A DNA stretch of 64,000 nt from JABDQZ01 sp050049775 (GTDB lineage Bacteria > Pseudomonadota > Gammaproteobacteria > Chromatiales > Chromatiaceae). The notes below the pieces were generated by a model. The model was not told the DNA's origin, did not search any database, and saw only the letters and a program-made list of their open reading frames with translations. The stretch is from assembly GCA_050049775.1 (NCBI GenBank), contig JASFVP010000012.1, positions 3,245-67,244 on the forward strand, given 5' to 3'. Positions 51,266 through 60,117 of this stretch are shown here, piece by piece. Position 1 is the first letter of the stretch. Each line of letters begins with the position of its first letter. Position numbers and translations under genes: made by a program.

Positions 51266-52123
51266 ATGCTCCTCAACAAAATCCGGGTGACGCTGTCATT
51301 ACTGCTGATCTGCTCCTCAGCACTGCAGGCTGAGAACATCGAGTTGAGAACGGATAAAAACCTTGTTATTACCGCGGATTTCATGGCCGGCGAAAATAAC
51401 GCCAATCCGGTGCTTATCTTACACGGTTTCCTGCAAACCAAGGAATTTCCGACCGTAGCCCGGCTCGCCGCCAGTTTGCACGATTCCGGCCACACGGTGC
51501 TGGCACCGACGCTGTCACTGGACATCGGTCGCCGCGGCAAAAGCCTCGCCTGCGAAGCCATCCACACGCATGACATCGACAAGGATGCGACGGAAATCCG
51601 CCAGTGGGTCAGCTGGCTGAAACAGCAAACCGGCAAGCCGGTGGTATTAATTGGCCACAGTGCCGGCAGCCTGGTGTTGCTCAACTACCTGAAGCAATAC
51701 GGCAATGAAGATATCGCTCACGCCGTGCTGATCAGCATGAAGTATTTCTCCGAGGGGCCACTTGCCTATGAGACCCCGAAACATGCCGAACTGGCAAAAA
51801 ATCACCTGGACCGTGGCATCGATCCGCTCAATACCTATGCCCTGTCGTTTTGTAAAACCTACCCGACAACTGCAAGCGCCTTTCTGTCCTATTACGACTG
51901 GGACCGGCAACAGGTGGCAATCGTGGCAAAAAAATACGCCAGCCTCATCACCAGTGTGATCGGCACCAATGACAAACGCATCAGCCCTGACTGGCGCGAG
52001 GAACTCAGCAAGAATGGCATTGGCGTATTGACCGTGGAAGGCGCCAATCATTTTTTTGATCAGGCGCATGAGTTCGATCTGCTTGATATCGTGGAACAAG
52101 TGCTATCTGACATTTCGCACTGA
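51266..52123 (+). CDS. Exported alpha/beta-hydrolase
   Basis: A 285-residue protein. ATG 51266 (MLLNKIRVTLSLLLICSSAL) has CAGGGAG upstream and begins a signal peptide with cleavage near LQAENI. The hydrolase fold shows LILHGFLQTKEF (oxyanion region) and the nucleophile elbow VLIGHSAGSLVLL (Ser). A late histidine lies in GANHFFDQ. The substrate is unknown. Its stop is two bases before the ATG of the GGDEF-EAL gene, so the two may be expressed together. Confidence 0.88.
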   Translation: MLLNKIRVTLSLLLICSSALQAENIELRTDKNLVITADFMAGENNANPVLILHGFLQTKEFPTVARLAASLHDSGHTVLAPTLSLDIGRRGKSLACEAIHTHDIDKDATEIRQWVSWLKQQTGKPVVLIGHSAGSLVLLNYLKQYGNEDIAHAVLISMKYFSEGPLAYETPKHAELAKNHLDRGIDPLNTYALSFCKTYPTTASAFLSYYDWDRQQVAIVAKKYASLITSVIGTNDKRISPDWREELSKNGIGVLTVEGANHFFDQAHEFDLLDIVEQVLSDISH

Positions 52124-52125
52124 TC

Positions 52126-54396
52126 ATGTCTCTTACAATTCGACAATACGCCCTGCTGTTTTCACTGCTGACGCTGGTATTGCTGACGGCATTCATCTTG
52201 AAAACCAGCAAAGAATTCGAAGCCACACGCAACAACATTTTCGAATCCCAGAAAGTCTCGGCCGCCAAGGAATTACAACACGCCATCAACCAGACAGCCT
52301 CCTTGCTGGAGGAAAACACCCGCAAGCTGGCCGAATGGGAAGAGATTCACCAGCAAATCGACAATCCGGAATACTTTGCCTACTGGTATACCTCACGACT
52401 GCGCCACACTGCCAGCGAGAACATTCGATACCTGCAGGACCTGATGTTGTACGACCCCCAGGGCAAGGCGCTGGCCCGGCTGTCAGACAGCAGCTTGCCC
52501 TACGAGATTGAAAAAGAAGGGCTGCAACAAGGTTCCTACAAATTCAGCATCGATGGGGACCTGGTGTTTACCATTCCGGTGCTGGGCTACAATGACGCAA
52601 ACAACGTGCTTGGCTTTCTCTCAATACGCACACAGTTCTTTCGCCTGATGAAAGAACAAAGCCAGTTCTACTACATCAAGCCCGAGTCGCTGCAACTGAA
52701 TTTCTCGCCGGCACAGAGCAACGACCGCCACATCGATCCGCAGTACATCAGTTATGACATCGTCAGCACACCGGAAATCGTGCAGCTCGAGCAGCAATTG
52801 CGAAGTTCCATTATTAACCTGGCGCTGGTGATCGGCCTGCCCGGGCTGATCCTCTACTCACTGCTGGTGTTTATCGTCAGCGTACCGATCAACGGCATCC
52901 GCAAGTACCTGGACGAACTGCGCCACGACCGCAGCCTGCACAGCAATAACGAGGTCTATAACTCATTTTTTGAAGTCAAGGAATTGCAGGCTGTGTGCCA
53001 GTCCCTGCATGCCTATCATGAAGAACTGTTTGACACACATGCCATCCTGGATGAAAAGAACAAGGCCTTATGGGACCAGGCCCACCATGATGCGCTGACC
53101 GGTACGTTCAACCGCAGGGCCTTTGACGACCAGTGGCGCAATCTCAATGACCTGCTGGCCGAACATCGCGTACGAGTCTGCTTCATGTTGTTTGACGTCA
53201 ATCAGTTCAAGTCGATTAACGACACCTACGGCCACCAGATCGGCGACCAGGTGCTGATCGGCATTTCCGAATGCATCAATCTGTCCTTGCGCAAGGGTGA
53301 GCATCTGTTCCGACTGGGCGGCGACGAATTCGCCACCTTCCTGATCGATTGCGACACCGACAAGGCGCTGACCATCGCCAACCGCTGCCTCAAGGCAATC
53401 GAGCAATATTCGTTTGAAAGCGTCGGTATGCCTGAACCGGTACGTATCAGCATCGGTATATCGCATGCCTCCGATGACAGCCCGGAATCTTTCCAGAACC
53501 TGCAATGGCAGGCGGATGCGGCAATGTATACCGCCAAACGCCCGGGCACCTCCAATATCGTCGTTTTCAACGATGACATGAGCGAAGACTCCAAGGGCAT
53601 ACTGTCAAGCTGGCTCAGCAATACCGTCTACCAGGCCATCGACAAGGGCATCGGCCTGGTGCTGCACTACCAGCCGATCATTGACTTCAGTAACAACGGC
53701 ATTTGCTATTACGAGGCGCTGGTGCGCATCGAGACAGAAAACGAAGTGATCACACCCGGCAGCATTTTCAATGTCGTCGAAGCGCGTCATTTTGAGGTGG
53801 AAATGGACCGGGCCGTCATCAGCCAGCTGACCCGGGACCTGAAGGCTGGCAAAATCCCGCCTGGCACCGGCGCCTCGCTCAACCTGTCCGGCCCGACGCT
53901 TATCAAACCTCAAGTACTGGAATGGCTGCAACCGCTGTGCGCTTTCGTCAAGGATTACAAACTGGTGATCGAAGTCACCGAAACCGCCTTGATCACGGAA
54001 CTGCAACGCGCCACCGATCATTTAAAGAAAATGCAGAAGCTCGGTTTTACCATTGCGCTGGACGATTTCGGCAGTGGTTACTCCTCGGTCAAATACCTGG
54101 CTTCCATGCCGGTTGACGTGGTCAAGTTCGACATCTCACTGGTGCAATGCCTGCTCGATGACAAACAGCGTCTCATGGTCACGCGTCTGGCGCAGATGAT
54201 CAGCGAAGCCGGCCACCAACTGATTGCCGAAGGCATCGAGGACAAGACCTTGTTGAATCTGGTGTTGGCCACCGGTTTTGATTTTGGCCAGGGCTTCCTG
54301 TTCGGCCATGCCCAGGAGACCCCGCTGGAAGATCCGGGAGTGAACCGGACCTTTATCGAATCCCTGCCGCAGCAGGCGCGCCTGTCGTTTCGCTAA
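52126..54396 (+). CDS. GGDEF-EAL cyclic-di-GMP enzyme with periplasmic sensor
   Basis: A 756-residue protein. Two membrane helices (YALLFSLLTLVLLTAFIL and LALVIGLPGLILYSLLVFIV) enclose a periplasmic sensor of about 210 residues of the CHASE type. The GGDEF domain is intact (FRLGGDEFATFL); the inhibitory I-site is RKGE where RxxD is usual. The EAL domain has YEALVRIE, EVTETALI, LDDFGSGYSS, KFDISLVQ and EGIEDK, so the phosphodiesterase is probably active. It may make or degrade c-di-GMP depending on signal. Confidence 0.93.
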   Translation: MSLTIRQYALLFSLLTLVLLTAFILKTSKEFEATRNNIFESQKVSAAKELQHAINQTASLLEENTRKLAEWEEIHQQIDNPEYFAYWYTSRLRHTASENIRYLQDLMLYDPQGKALARLSDSSLPYEIEKEGLQQGSYKFSIDGDLVFTIPVLGYNDANNVLGFLSIRTQFFRLMKEQSQFYYIKPESLQLNFSPAQSNDRHIDPQYISYDIVSTPEIVQLEQQLRSSIINLALVIGLPGLILYSLLVFIVSVPINGIRKYLDELRHDRSLHSNNEVYNSFFEVKELQAVCQSLHAYHEELFDTHAILDEKNKALWDQAHHDALTGTFNRRAFDDQWRNLNDLLAEHRVRVCFMLFDVNQFKSINDTYGHQIGDQVLIGISECINLSLRKGEHLFRLGGDEFATFLIDCDTDKALTIANRCLKAIEQYSFESVGMPEPVRISIGISHASDDSPESFQNLQWQADAAMYTAKRPGTSNIVVFNDDMSEDSKGILSSWLSNTVYQAIDKGIGLVLHYQPIIDFSNNGICYYEALVRIETENEVITPGSIFNVVEARHFEVEMDRAVISQLTRDLKAGKIPPGTGASLNLSGPTLIKPQVLEWLQPLCAFVKDYKLVIEVTETALITELQRATDHLKKMQKLGFTIALDDFGSGYSSVKYLASMPVDVVKFDISLVQCLLDDKQRLMVTRLAQMISEAGHQLIAEGIEDKTLLNLVLATGFDFGQGFLFGHAQETPLEDPGVNRTFIESLPQQARLSFR

Positions 54397-54420
54397 ACCG
54401 TACGGTCAGATATTGGCCGA

Positions 54421-54861
54421 TTAACATTGCTCCCACGGCAGACCGCGAAAGCGCCAGCCGCCGAGCGTACTGCGATGATAATGCTCATCACGCTCACCCT
54501 CGAAACCTTCATCGATGTGATATACGTTGCACAGACCTTCCAGCACCAGCAGGTCACCGGCCTCCTTGGAGCGTTTGCCGCTGCGACAAATCAGAACCAC
54601 CGGTGCACTCGGGTTATCGGCTTCGCAGGTCACGCCACCGAGCATGAGCTTGCGAATCTCACGCACGAAATCCGGATTGACACACCAGTCCGGTTCATCG
54701 ATCCAGGCAACATGCACGGCGCCGACCGGATGGCCGACAAACAGGTATTCCATTGATGAACGAATATCCACCAGCACTGCTCGTGGATCGTTTTGCAACA
54801 AATCCCAGGCCTGTTGCGGCGTCAGTTCCATCAATTCACTTTGACGCTGGTCAGCAGTCAT
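54421..54861 (-). CDS. Rhodanese-like sulfurtransferase
   Basis: A 146-residue single-domain rhodanese. ELTPQQAWDLLQNDPRAVLVDIRS opens the fold and the active loop is VLICRSGKRSKEA with the persulfide cysteine. AGGAGGAG precedes the ATG. Such proteins pass sulfane sulfur to carriers. It could feed TusA/DsrE-type relays in this organism, but it is not in the dsr operon and that link is inference. Confidence 0.92.
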   Translation of the reverse strand: MTADQRQSELMELTPQQAWDLLQNDPRAVLVDIRSSMEYLFVGHPVGAVHVAWIDEPDWCVNPDFVREIRKLMLGGVTCEADNPSAPVVLICRSGKRSKEAGDLLVLEGLCNVYHIDEGFEGERDEHYHRSTLGGWRFRGLPWEQC

Positions 54862-54891
54862 TGGCTCCTCCTCCCTGATCAGATAACACCG

Positions 54892-55587
54892 TCAGCACCA
54901 GCTGGCGCCGCTTACATAATCCTTGTTGAGCAATTCCGTAATATTGGCTTCGATGATGCGATAACCGACATTGCCATAGAGTATCTGGCGTCCTTCATTA
55001 AACACAAAGCTCGGGCTGCCCTGCACGCAGTACTGGCGTTTGAGCTCGTCATCACGGTGCAACCCGGCATAGGCCTCGCCATTTTCGATCAACGCAAAAA
55101 CCCGTTGCCAGGAAATGCCGACCGACTCGACCAGTTTCTGCAGAACCCGGAATTCGGAAATGTTGTCGGCGCCCTCAAAAAAGGCACGCCGGATCTGCCA
55201 CATGAGTTCTTCGAAGCGACTGCGCCCGGAAAACTCTTCCAGTTTGACAGCCGAGACTTCACCCAGGTCTTCCAGCAATGACACCGCCTTGAGCACCACA
55301 TGGGCGGTGGTTGAGCTACTCGGCTGGCACTCCAGCCAGACCGCATTGTTACAATGGATATGCGGCCATTGTTCCGCCACTTCCTGCAAATGGCGGTTAA
55401 AGCCCTGAAAACCGCCTTCATCCTGCCAGACATTGGCAACGTGGGTACGTCCTGCCGCAAAAATCGGGATGAAGCGGTATTGCAGTTTTACCTTGTCACC
55501 AAACTGCTTTTGCAACTCATCAACCCGGATCTGCCCGCCATAGGCCCAGATGCACAACACATCGCTGAAATAATCGATCGTCACCAT
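54892..55587 (-). CDS. DsbA-like (FrnE-type) thioredoxin-fold protein
   Basis: A 231-residue protein of the DsbA/2-hydroxychromene-2-carboxylate isomerase fold (MVTIDYFSDVLCIWAYGGQI). The CxxC motif is reduced to CIWA, so dithiol chemistry is unlikely with that site. The cis-proline region is VQGSPSFVFNEGRQ. FrnE-like proteins handle disulfides or glutathione; a glutathione-S-transferase kappa-like role is possible. No export signal is seen. Confidence 0.85.
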   Translation of the reverse strand: MVTIDYFSDVLCIWAYGGQIRVDELQKQFGDKVKLQYRFIPIFAAGRTHVANVWQDEGGFQGFNRHLQEVAEQWPHIHCNNAVWLECQPSSSTTAHVVLKAVSLLEDLGEVSAVKLEEFSGRSRFEELMWQIRRAFFEGADNISEFRVLQKLVESVGISWQRVFALIENGEAYAGLHRDDELKRQYCVQGSPSFVFNEGRQILYGNVGYRIIEANITELLNKDYVSGASWC

Positions 55588-55601
55588 AAGGCGGTCGTCA
55601 A

Positions 55602-56036
55602 TTATTTGCTTTTGATCAGTGTGATGAGTTCCTGCAGCAATGATTCAATACTGGCCAACCGCCGTTCGATGTTTTGCATGTGATTGTCCATGTCGGTACG
55701 GCGCTGCATCATGCTGTCGACCATCTTATGCCGGGACTTGCAGGCTTCCGGCATCGCATCCGGCATTGCCGGTCGCGCCGCCGCAGCCTGTTCCGCGGCC
55801 TGCTGACTGGCTGCCTGTTGCTGACTGCGCATTTCCTGCATTTGCTTTTGCCGGCTTTCCATCATCTGCTGCATCATTTGTGGATTCATTGGCGGCGCCG
55901 GATACATGCCGGATTGCGGTCCCCGCATGGTCTGCGGATTGCCGTACATCATCCCCATCCGTGTCGGCTCTTCGGCGGTAGCAGGCAGGCTTACCAGCAG
56001 GGCTGACAAGATAACTGGCATGTATTTGATTTGCAT
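55602..56036 (-). CDS. Exported methionine/glutamine-rich protein
   Basis: A 144-residue protein. A signal peptide (IKYMPVILSALLVSLPATA) is followed by a Met/Pro/Gln-rich part (GMMYGNPQTMRG, MNPQMMQQMMESRQKQMQEM). A C-terminal helix closes it (DNHMQNIERRLASIESLLQE). Met-rich periplasmic segments can bind copper, but this is not proven. GGAGG lies before the ATG. Confidence 0.75.
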   Translation of the reverse strand: MQIKYMPVILSALLVSLPATAEEPTRMGMMYGNPQTMRGPQSGMYPAPPMNPQMMQQMMESRQKQMQEMRSQQQAASQQAAEQAAAARPAMPDAMPEACKSRHKMVDSMMQRRTDMDNHMQNIERRLASIESLLQELITLIKSK

Positions 56037-56189
56037 TTGGAAATCCTCCGGGTTGTGATGGGGTGAGTGTATATTGCGCGCACCCCCTGTTGTTATCCGT
56101 TAAGTTATTATGGGCTGCGGACGGAATAGAAAAACTATAACGTAAATCAGGCTTCGTGCAACAAACAACCACAACAGCGGAAAACAGAC

Positions 56190-56942
56190 ATGCAAGCAGC
56201 AACTTTTGACGGTGGCTTTGGCCTGATCGTCATCGGCGATGAAATCCTCTTCGGCAAACGCCAGGATCGCCATTTTGAACACTTTCGCGAAACGCTGGCG
56301 CAACGCGGCTTCCACCTATTGCGCTGCTGGGTAATCGGCGATGAAGCCTGCTCACTGACCCGGCAACTGGCTTTTTCGATGCAGGAAAACCTGCCGGTAT
56401 TCGTCTGTGGCGGCATTGGCGCCACCCCCGATGACCTGACGCGCCAGTGTGCCGCTGAGGCCGCCGGCGTGGCGCTTAGCCTGCACGAAGAGGCGCGGCA
56501 ATTGATCGAAGGCCAGTTTGGAGAGGCTGCCTACCCGACACGCATCAAAATGGCGGAGCTGCCACAGGGCTGTGATTTAATTCCTAACCCCTACAACCGC
56601 ATACCCGGCTTTTTTATCCGGCAACACTATTTCCTGCCGGGTTTTCCGCAAATGAGCTGGCCGATGGCCAACTGGGTGCTGGATCAATTTTTCAGCACGC
56701 GTGCACCGCTGCGGGAAGTTGCCGTGAAAGTCTATGACACACCGGAAAGCAGCCTGGTGCCTGTCATGCAACTGTTTGCCGGACTCGCCGAGGTGAAAAT
56801 GTTCAGCCTGCCGCGGCTGGGCGAACAACGTTTCATCGAACTCGGGTTTCGCGGTTACGGTGATGTGCATGCAGCGCTCGAGCAGCTCAAGACTGAACTG
56901 CAGCAACGCAACATGCCATTTCGCGACAGTGAGGAAACCTGA
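56190..56942 (+). CDS. CinA/MoeA-like molybdopterin-binding domain protein
   Basis: A 250-residue protein with the MoCF domain (GLIVIGDEILFGKRQDRHFE, then VFVCGGIGATPDDLTRQCAA). This matches the CinA N-terminal type, which can hydrolyse ADP-ribose or nicotinamide nucleotides, more than a true molybdenum-cofactor enzyme. The C-terminal nicotinamide amidase of CinA is absent. It stands just before the hydrogenase cluster, and a role in NAD salvage or repair would fit NAD-linked enzymes (inference). Confidence 0.85.
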   Translation: MQAATFDGGFGLIVIGDEILFGKRQDRHFEHFRETLAQRGFHLLRCWVIGDEACSLTRQLAFSMQENLPVFVCGGIGATPDDLTRQCAAEAAGVALSLHEEARQLIEGQFGEAAYPTRIKMAELPQGCDLIPNPYNRIPGFFIRQHYFLPGFPQMSWPMANWVLDQFFSTRAPLREVAVKVYDTPESSLVPVMQLFAGLAEVKMFSLPRLGEQRFIELGFRGYGDVHAALEQLKTELQQRNMPFRDSEET

Positions 56943-57040
56943 CTTCGTGCCATGGGTGCATCAAACGATACCGCATGAGCATTGATTGCCTGTCTTGATT
57001 GAGCTATGTTGCAAGCATCCTGAGCAGTTTGGCAGCGCAT

Positions 57041-58825
57041 ATGCAGGCTTCTGACAGCAGTCTCGAGCGGTTAATCAGCACTACCCGGCATTACGCCTCG
57101 CCGTTTGGTGTGCGCCATGAGTCCTCCAATCTGTTGCAATACCTGCAGGCCATTCAGGCTCGCGACGCTTTTATTTCCACTGACAACATCGCTGCCCTGG
57201 GCCAGACACTTGGCCTGTCAACAACACAGATAAAATCCGTCATCGACTTTTACAGCCTGCTCAATACCGAACCATGTCGTTACGACATCCGTTTCAGCGA
57301 CAACATCACCGACCGCATGCAACACAACGGCGCCTTACGTGTGAAATTGCAGGCGGCGATCAAGCCAGTGGCCGAACAGGTGCGCATCAACACGACCTCC
57401 TGCACCGGCCTGTGCGACCAGGGCCCGGGACTGCTGGTCAACGGTGTCGCTATCGGCACACTCGATGCAGACCGCATCAGCCAGATCGCCGAACTGATCA
57501 ATTCCGGCGTGGCGGTATCTGATTGGCCAATCGAGTTTTTTCAGATCCGGGACAATATCCACCGCAAGGACCTGCTGCTTGAGGCGCTGGACCAGCACGA
57601 CAACGACGGTTTGCAGGCGCTGCTGAAGCAGGACGACAACGCCATACTCGAAACATTGCAGCAATCCGGCCTGCGTGGCCGTGGCGGCGCCGGCTTCCCG
57701 ACGGCACGCAAATGGCAGAGTTGTCGCGATAGCCAAGCCCGGCAACGCTATGTGGTGTGTAATGCTGATGAAGGCGAACCCGGCACCTTCAAGGATCGCG
57801 TATTACTCAACCGCTACGCACATCAAGTGTTTGAAGGCATGACATTGTGCGCAGCGATTATCGGCGCAACACGCGGTTTCATTTATCTGCGCAGTGAGTA
57901 CCGCTATCTGCTCGGGCCATTGCTGCAAGTGCGCCAGCAACGCCTCGACGCCGGCCTGCTCGGCGACAACATTCTGAACCAGCCAGGACTGGATTTTGAC
58001 ATCGGCATACACATCGGCGCCGGCGCCTACATCTGCGGCGAGGAATCCGCCCTGATCGAGTCCCTGGAAGGCAAACGTGGCGTGCCGCGCATCCGCCCGC
58101 CTTTCCCCGTGGTCCAGGGTTATGACAACCAGCCGACGGTGGTCAACAATGTCGAGACCTTTGCGGCAGCCGCAGCCATCGCTGCACGCGGCGCAGACTG
58201 GTTCCGCCAGGCCGGTACTGACGAGTCAACCGGCAGCAAGCTGCTCAGCATCAGCGGCGACTGCGCAAAACCCGGCATTTACGAATACCCGTTTGGCGTG
58301 CGCATTCGCGAGATTCTCGATGACTGCGGCGCGCATGACAGCCAGGCGGTGCAGATCGCCGGCGCCGCCGGCCGGCTGATTCCCGCCGATCAGTTTGAGC
58401 GTAAACTCGCGTTTGAAGACCTCGCCACCGGCGGCTCGTTCATGGTGTTTGATCAAAGCCGCAACCTGCTGGATGTGGTGGACAATTTCGCCGGCTTTTT
58501 TGTGCACGAAAGCTGTGGCTTTTGCACGCCCTGTCGCGTCGGCACCTCGTTGCTGCGTGACCTGTTTAACAAACTGCAGCAGGGCCATGCCAGCGCTTAC
58601 GACGTCGAGGAAATGCGCCGCATCGGCCATCTCATGCGCCATGCCAGCCATTGCGGCCTGGGCACCACCGCCGCCAATCCGCTGCTGGATCTGATTGAAA
58701 ATTTCCCGCAGCTGGTGAAGGCGCAGCTCGGCAATCCGGATTATGAACCGGCGTTTGATCTCGACGCTGCCCTGCAGCAATCGCGCAACCTGACCGGCCG
58801 TAACGATGACCATGCGCACCTCTAG
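57041..58825 (+). CDS. hoxF: HoxF, diaphorase subunit of NAD-reducing hydrogenase
   Basis: A 594-residue flavoprotein. The N-terminal 160 residues are NuoE-like ([2Fe-2S] cysteines in SCTGLCDQGPG), and the rest is NuoF-like: FMN site GRGGAGFPTARKW, NADH site CGEESALIESLEGKRG, and a [4Fe-4S] site ESCGFCTPCRVGTS with SHCGLGT. It oxidises or reduces NAD(H) for HoxYH. The fused NuoE+NuoF form resembles the HoxF of Ralstonia, so no separate hoxE is needed. ATG 57041 has no clear Shine-Dalgarno sequence; TTG 56999 would add 14 residues. Confidence 0.95.
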   Translation: MQASDSSLERLISTTRHYASPFGVRHESSNLLQYLQAIQARDAFISTDNIAALGQTLGLSTTQIKSVIDFYSLLNTEPCRYDIRFSDNITDRMQHNGALRVKLQAAIKPVAEQVRINTTSCTGLCDQGPGLLVNGVAIGTLDADRISQIAELINSGVAVSDWPIEFFQIRDNIHRKDLLLEALDQHDNDGLQALLKQDDNAILETLQQSGLRGRGGAGFPTARKWQSCRDSQARQRYVVCNADEGEPGTFKDRVLLNRYAHQVFEGMTLCAAIIGATRGFIYLRSEYRYLLGPLLQVRQQRLDAGLLGDNILNQPGLDFDIGIHIGAGAYICGEESALIESLEGKRGVPRIRPPFPVVQGYDNQPTVVNNVETFAAAAAIAARGADWFRQAGTDESTGSKLLSISGDCAKPGIYEYPFGVRIREILDDCGAHDSQAVQIAGAAGRLIPADQFERKLAFEDLATGGSFMVFDQSRNLLDVVDNFAGFFVHESCGFCTPCRVGTSLLRDLFNKLQQGHASAYDVEEMRRIGHLMRHASHCGLGTTAANPLLDLIENFPQLVKAQLGNPDYEPAFDLDAALQQSRNLTGRNDDHAHL

Positions 58826-58833
58826 CAGCAACC

Positions 58834-59580
58834 ATGAGCGCTGACAGTTTCAAATTCAACGGTGAAACGCTGCCGTTCAAATCCGGCGACACTATCATGG
58901 ACGCCGTATTACGCGCCGGCCGCTACATTCCACACCTGTGCCACAACCCGGAATTCAAACCGCATGGCAGTTGCCGTGTCTGCCTGGTGCAGGCCAACGG
59001 CCGCAGCGTCAGTTCCTGCACTCAGCCGCTCAGCCGCGACATGCAGGTGGAAAGCGAAACCGATGAGATCAAGGCGTATCGATTGCAGTTGCTGCAGATG
59101 CTGTTTGTCGAAGGCAACCACGTCTGCCCTGGCTGTCAAATCAGCGGCTCCTGCCAGTTGCAGGCGGTGGCCTATTACTGCCGCATGCTCGAGCCGCATT
59201 ACAAACACTTTTTCCCGCAGCGCAGCGTCGATGCCAGCCATACGGATTTCATCATCGACTTCAACCGCTGCATTCTGTGTGAACTGTGCGTGCGCGCCAG
59301 CCGCGATGTCGATCGCAAACAGGTGTTCGGCATCGGCGGGCGTGGCATCGACAACCATCTGCTGGTGAACACACCCACTGGCAAGCTCGGCGACAGTGAT
59401 TTCAGCCGCGAAGACAAGGCCGCGCACGTCTGCCCGGTCGGCGCCATCCTGCCGAAACACGTCGGTTATGGCATACCGATTGGTCAACGGCTGTATGACC
59501 AGCAACCGATCGATGCGGTCGGCGATGTCGCCGCGCACGATCCCGCCAATATGCAGAAAGGTGGAGACGAACATGAGTGA
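58834..59580 (+). CDS. hoxU: HoxU, iron-sulfur diaphorase subunit
   Basis: A 248-residue NuoG-N-like protein. The [2Fe-2S] site is CHNPEFKPHGSCRVCLVQ, followed by a His/Cys [4Fe-4S] region (HVCPGCQISGSCQLQ) and ferredoxin clusters (NRCILCELCVRASRD, HVCPVGAI). It carries electrons between HoxF and HoxY. It starts eight bases after hoxF and its end overlaps the hoxY start by eight bases (ATGAGTGA). Confidence 0.95.
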   Translation: MSADSFKFNGETLPFKSGDTIMDAVLRAGRYIPHLCHNPEFKPHGSCRVCLVQANGRSVSSCTQPLSRDMQVESETDEIKAYRLQLLQMLFVEGNHVCPGCQISGSCQLQAVAYYCRMLEPHYKHFFPQRSVDASHTDFIIDFNRCILCELCVRASRDVDRKQVFGIGGRGIDNHLLVNTPTGKLGDSDFSREDKAAHVCPVGAILPKHVGYGIPIGQRLYDQQPIDAVGDVAAHDPANMQKGGDEHE

Positions 59581-60112
59581 CAAGCCCAGGCTGGCGACGG
59601 CCTCGCTGTGCGGCTGTTTTGGCTGTCACATGTCGTTGCTCGACATCGACGAACGCTTTCTGCAACTGGTAGAACTGGTGGAATTCGACCGTACTCCGCT
59701 GACCGACATCAAGGACATCGGCGAGTGCGACATCGGCATCATTGAAGGCGGCGTCGCCAATGCCGAGAATGTTGAAGTCCTGTACGAGTTCCGCCGCCAC
59801 TGCAAAACCCTGGCGGCAATCGGCGCATGCGCCATCAACGGCGGTATCCCCGCGATGCGCAACCAGTTTTCCGTGCAACAATGCCTGCGCGAGTCCTATG
59901 TCGACGGCATTGGCGTCGCCAACCCGATGATCCCTTCCGACCCGGAAATTCCGCTGCTGCTGAATCAGGTGCACCCGATCCATGAGGTGGTCAAGGTCGA
60001 TTATTTTCTGCCCGGCTGTCCGCCATCCGCCGATGCCATCTGGACATTTCTTAACGAACTGCTGACCGGCCAGCCGGTCAGCCTGCCTTACCAACAGATT
60101 CATTACGACTGA
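59573..60112 (+). CDS. hoxY: HoxY, small subunit of NAD-reducing [NiFe] hydrogenase
   Basis: A 179-residue hydrogenase small subunit with the proximal-cluster cysteines LCGCFGCHMSLL, GACAINGG and LPGCPPSAD. ATG 59573 (MSDKPRLATASLCG) has GGTGGAG before it; an upstream frame is only the overlap with hoxU. The short size and single cluster are typical of group 3d hydrogenases. Together with HoxH it forms the hydrogen-activating part. Confidence 0.96.
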   Translation: MSDKPRLATASLCGCFGCHMSLLDIDERFLQLVELVEFDRTPLTDIKDIGECDIGIIEGGVANAENVEVLYEFRRHCKTLAAIGACAINGGIPAMRNQFSVQQCLRESYVDGIGVANPMIPSDPEIPLLLNQVHPIHEVVKVDYFLPGCPPSADAIWTFLNELLTGQPVSLPYQQIHYD

Positions 60113-60117
60113 TTGTT

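Noticed and set aside
54421..54861. Rhodanese as the Rhd of a rhd-tusA-dsrE2 sulfur relay
   Set aside because: No tusA or dsrE2 is next to it; it is reported as a generic rhodanese only.
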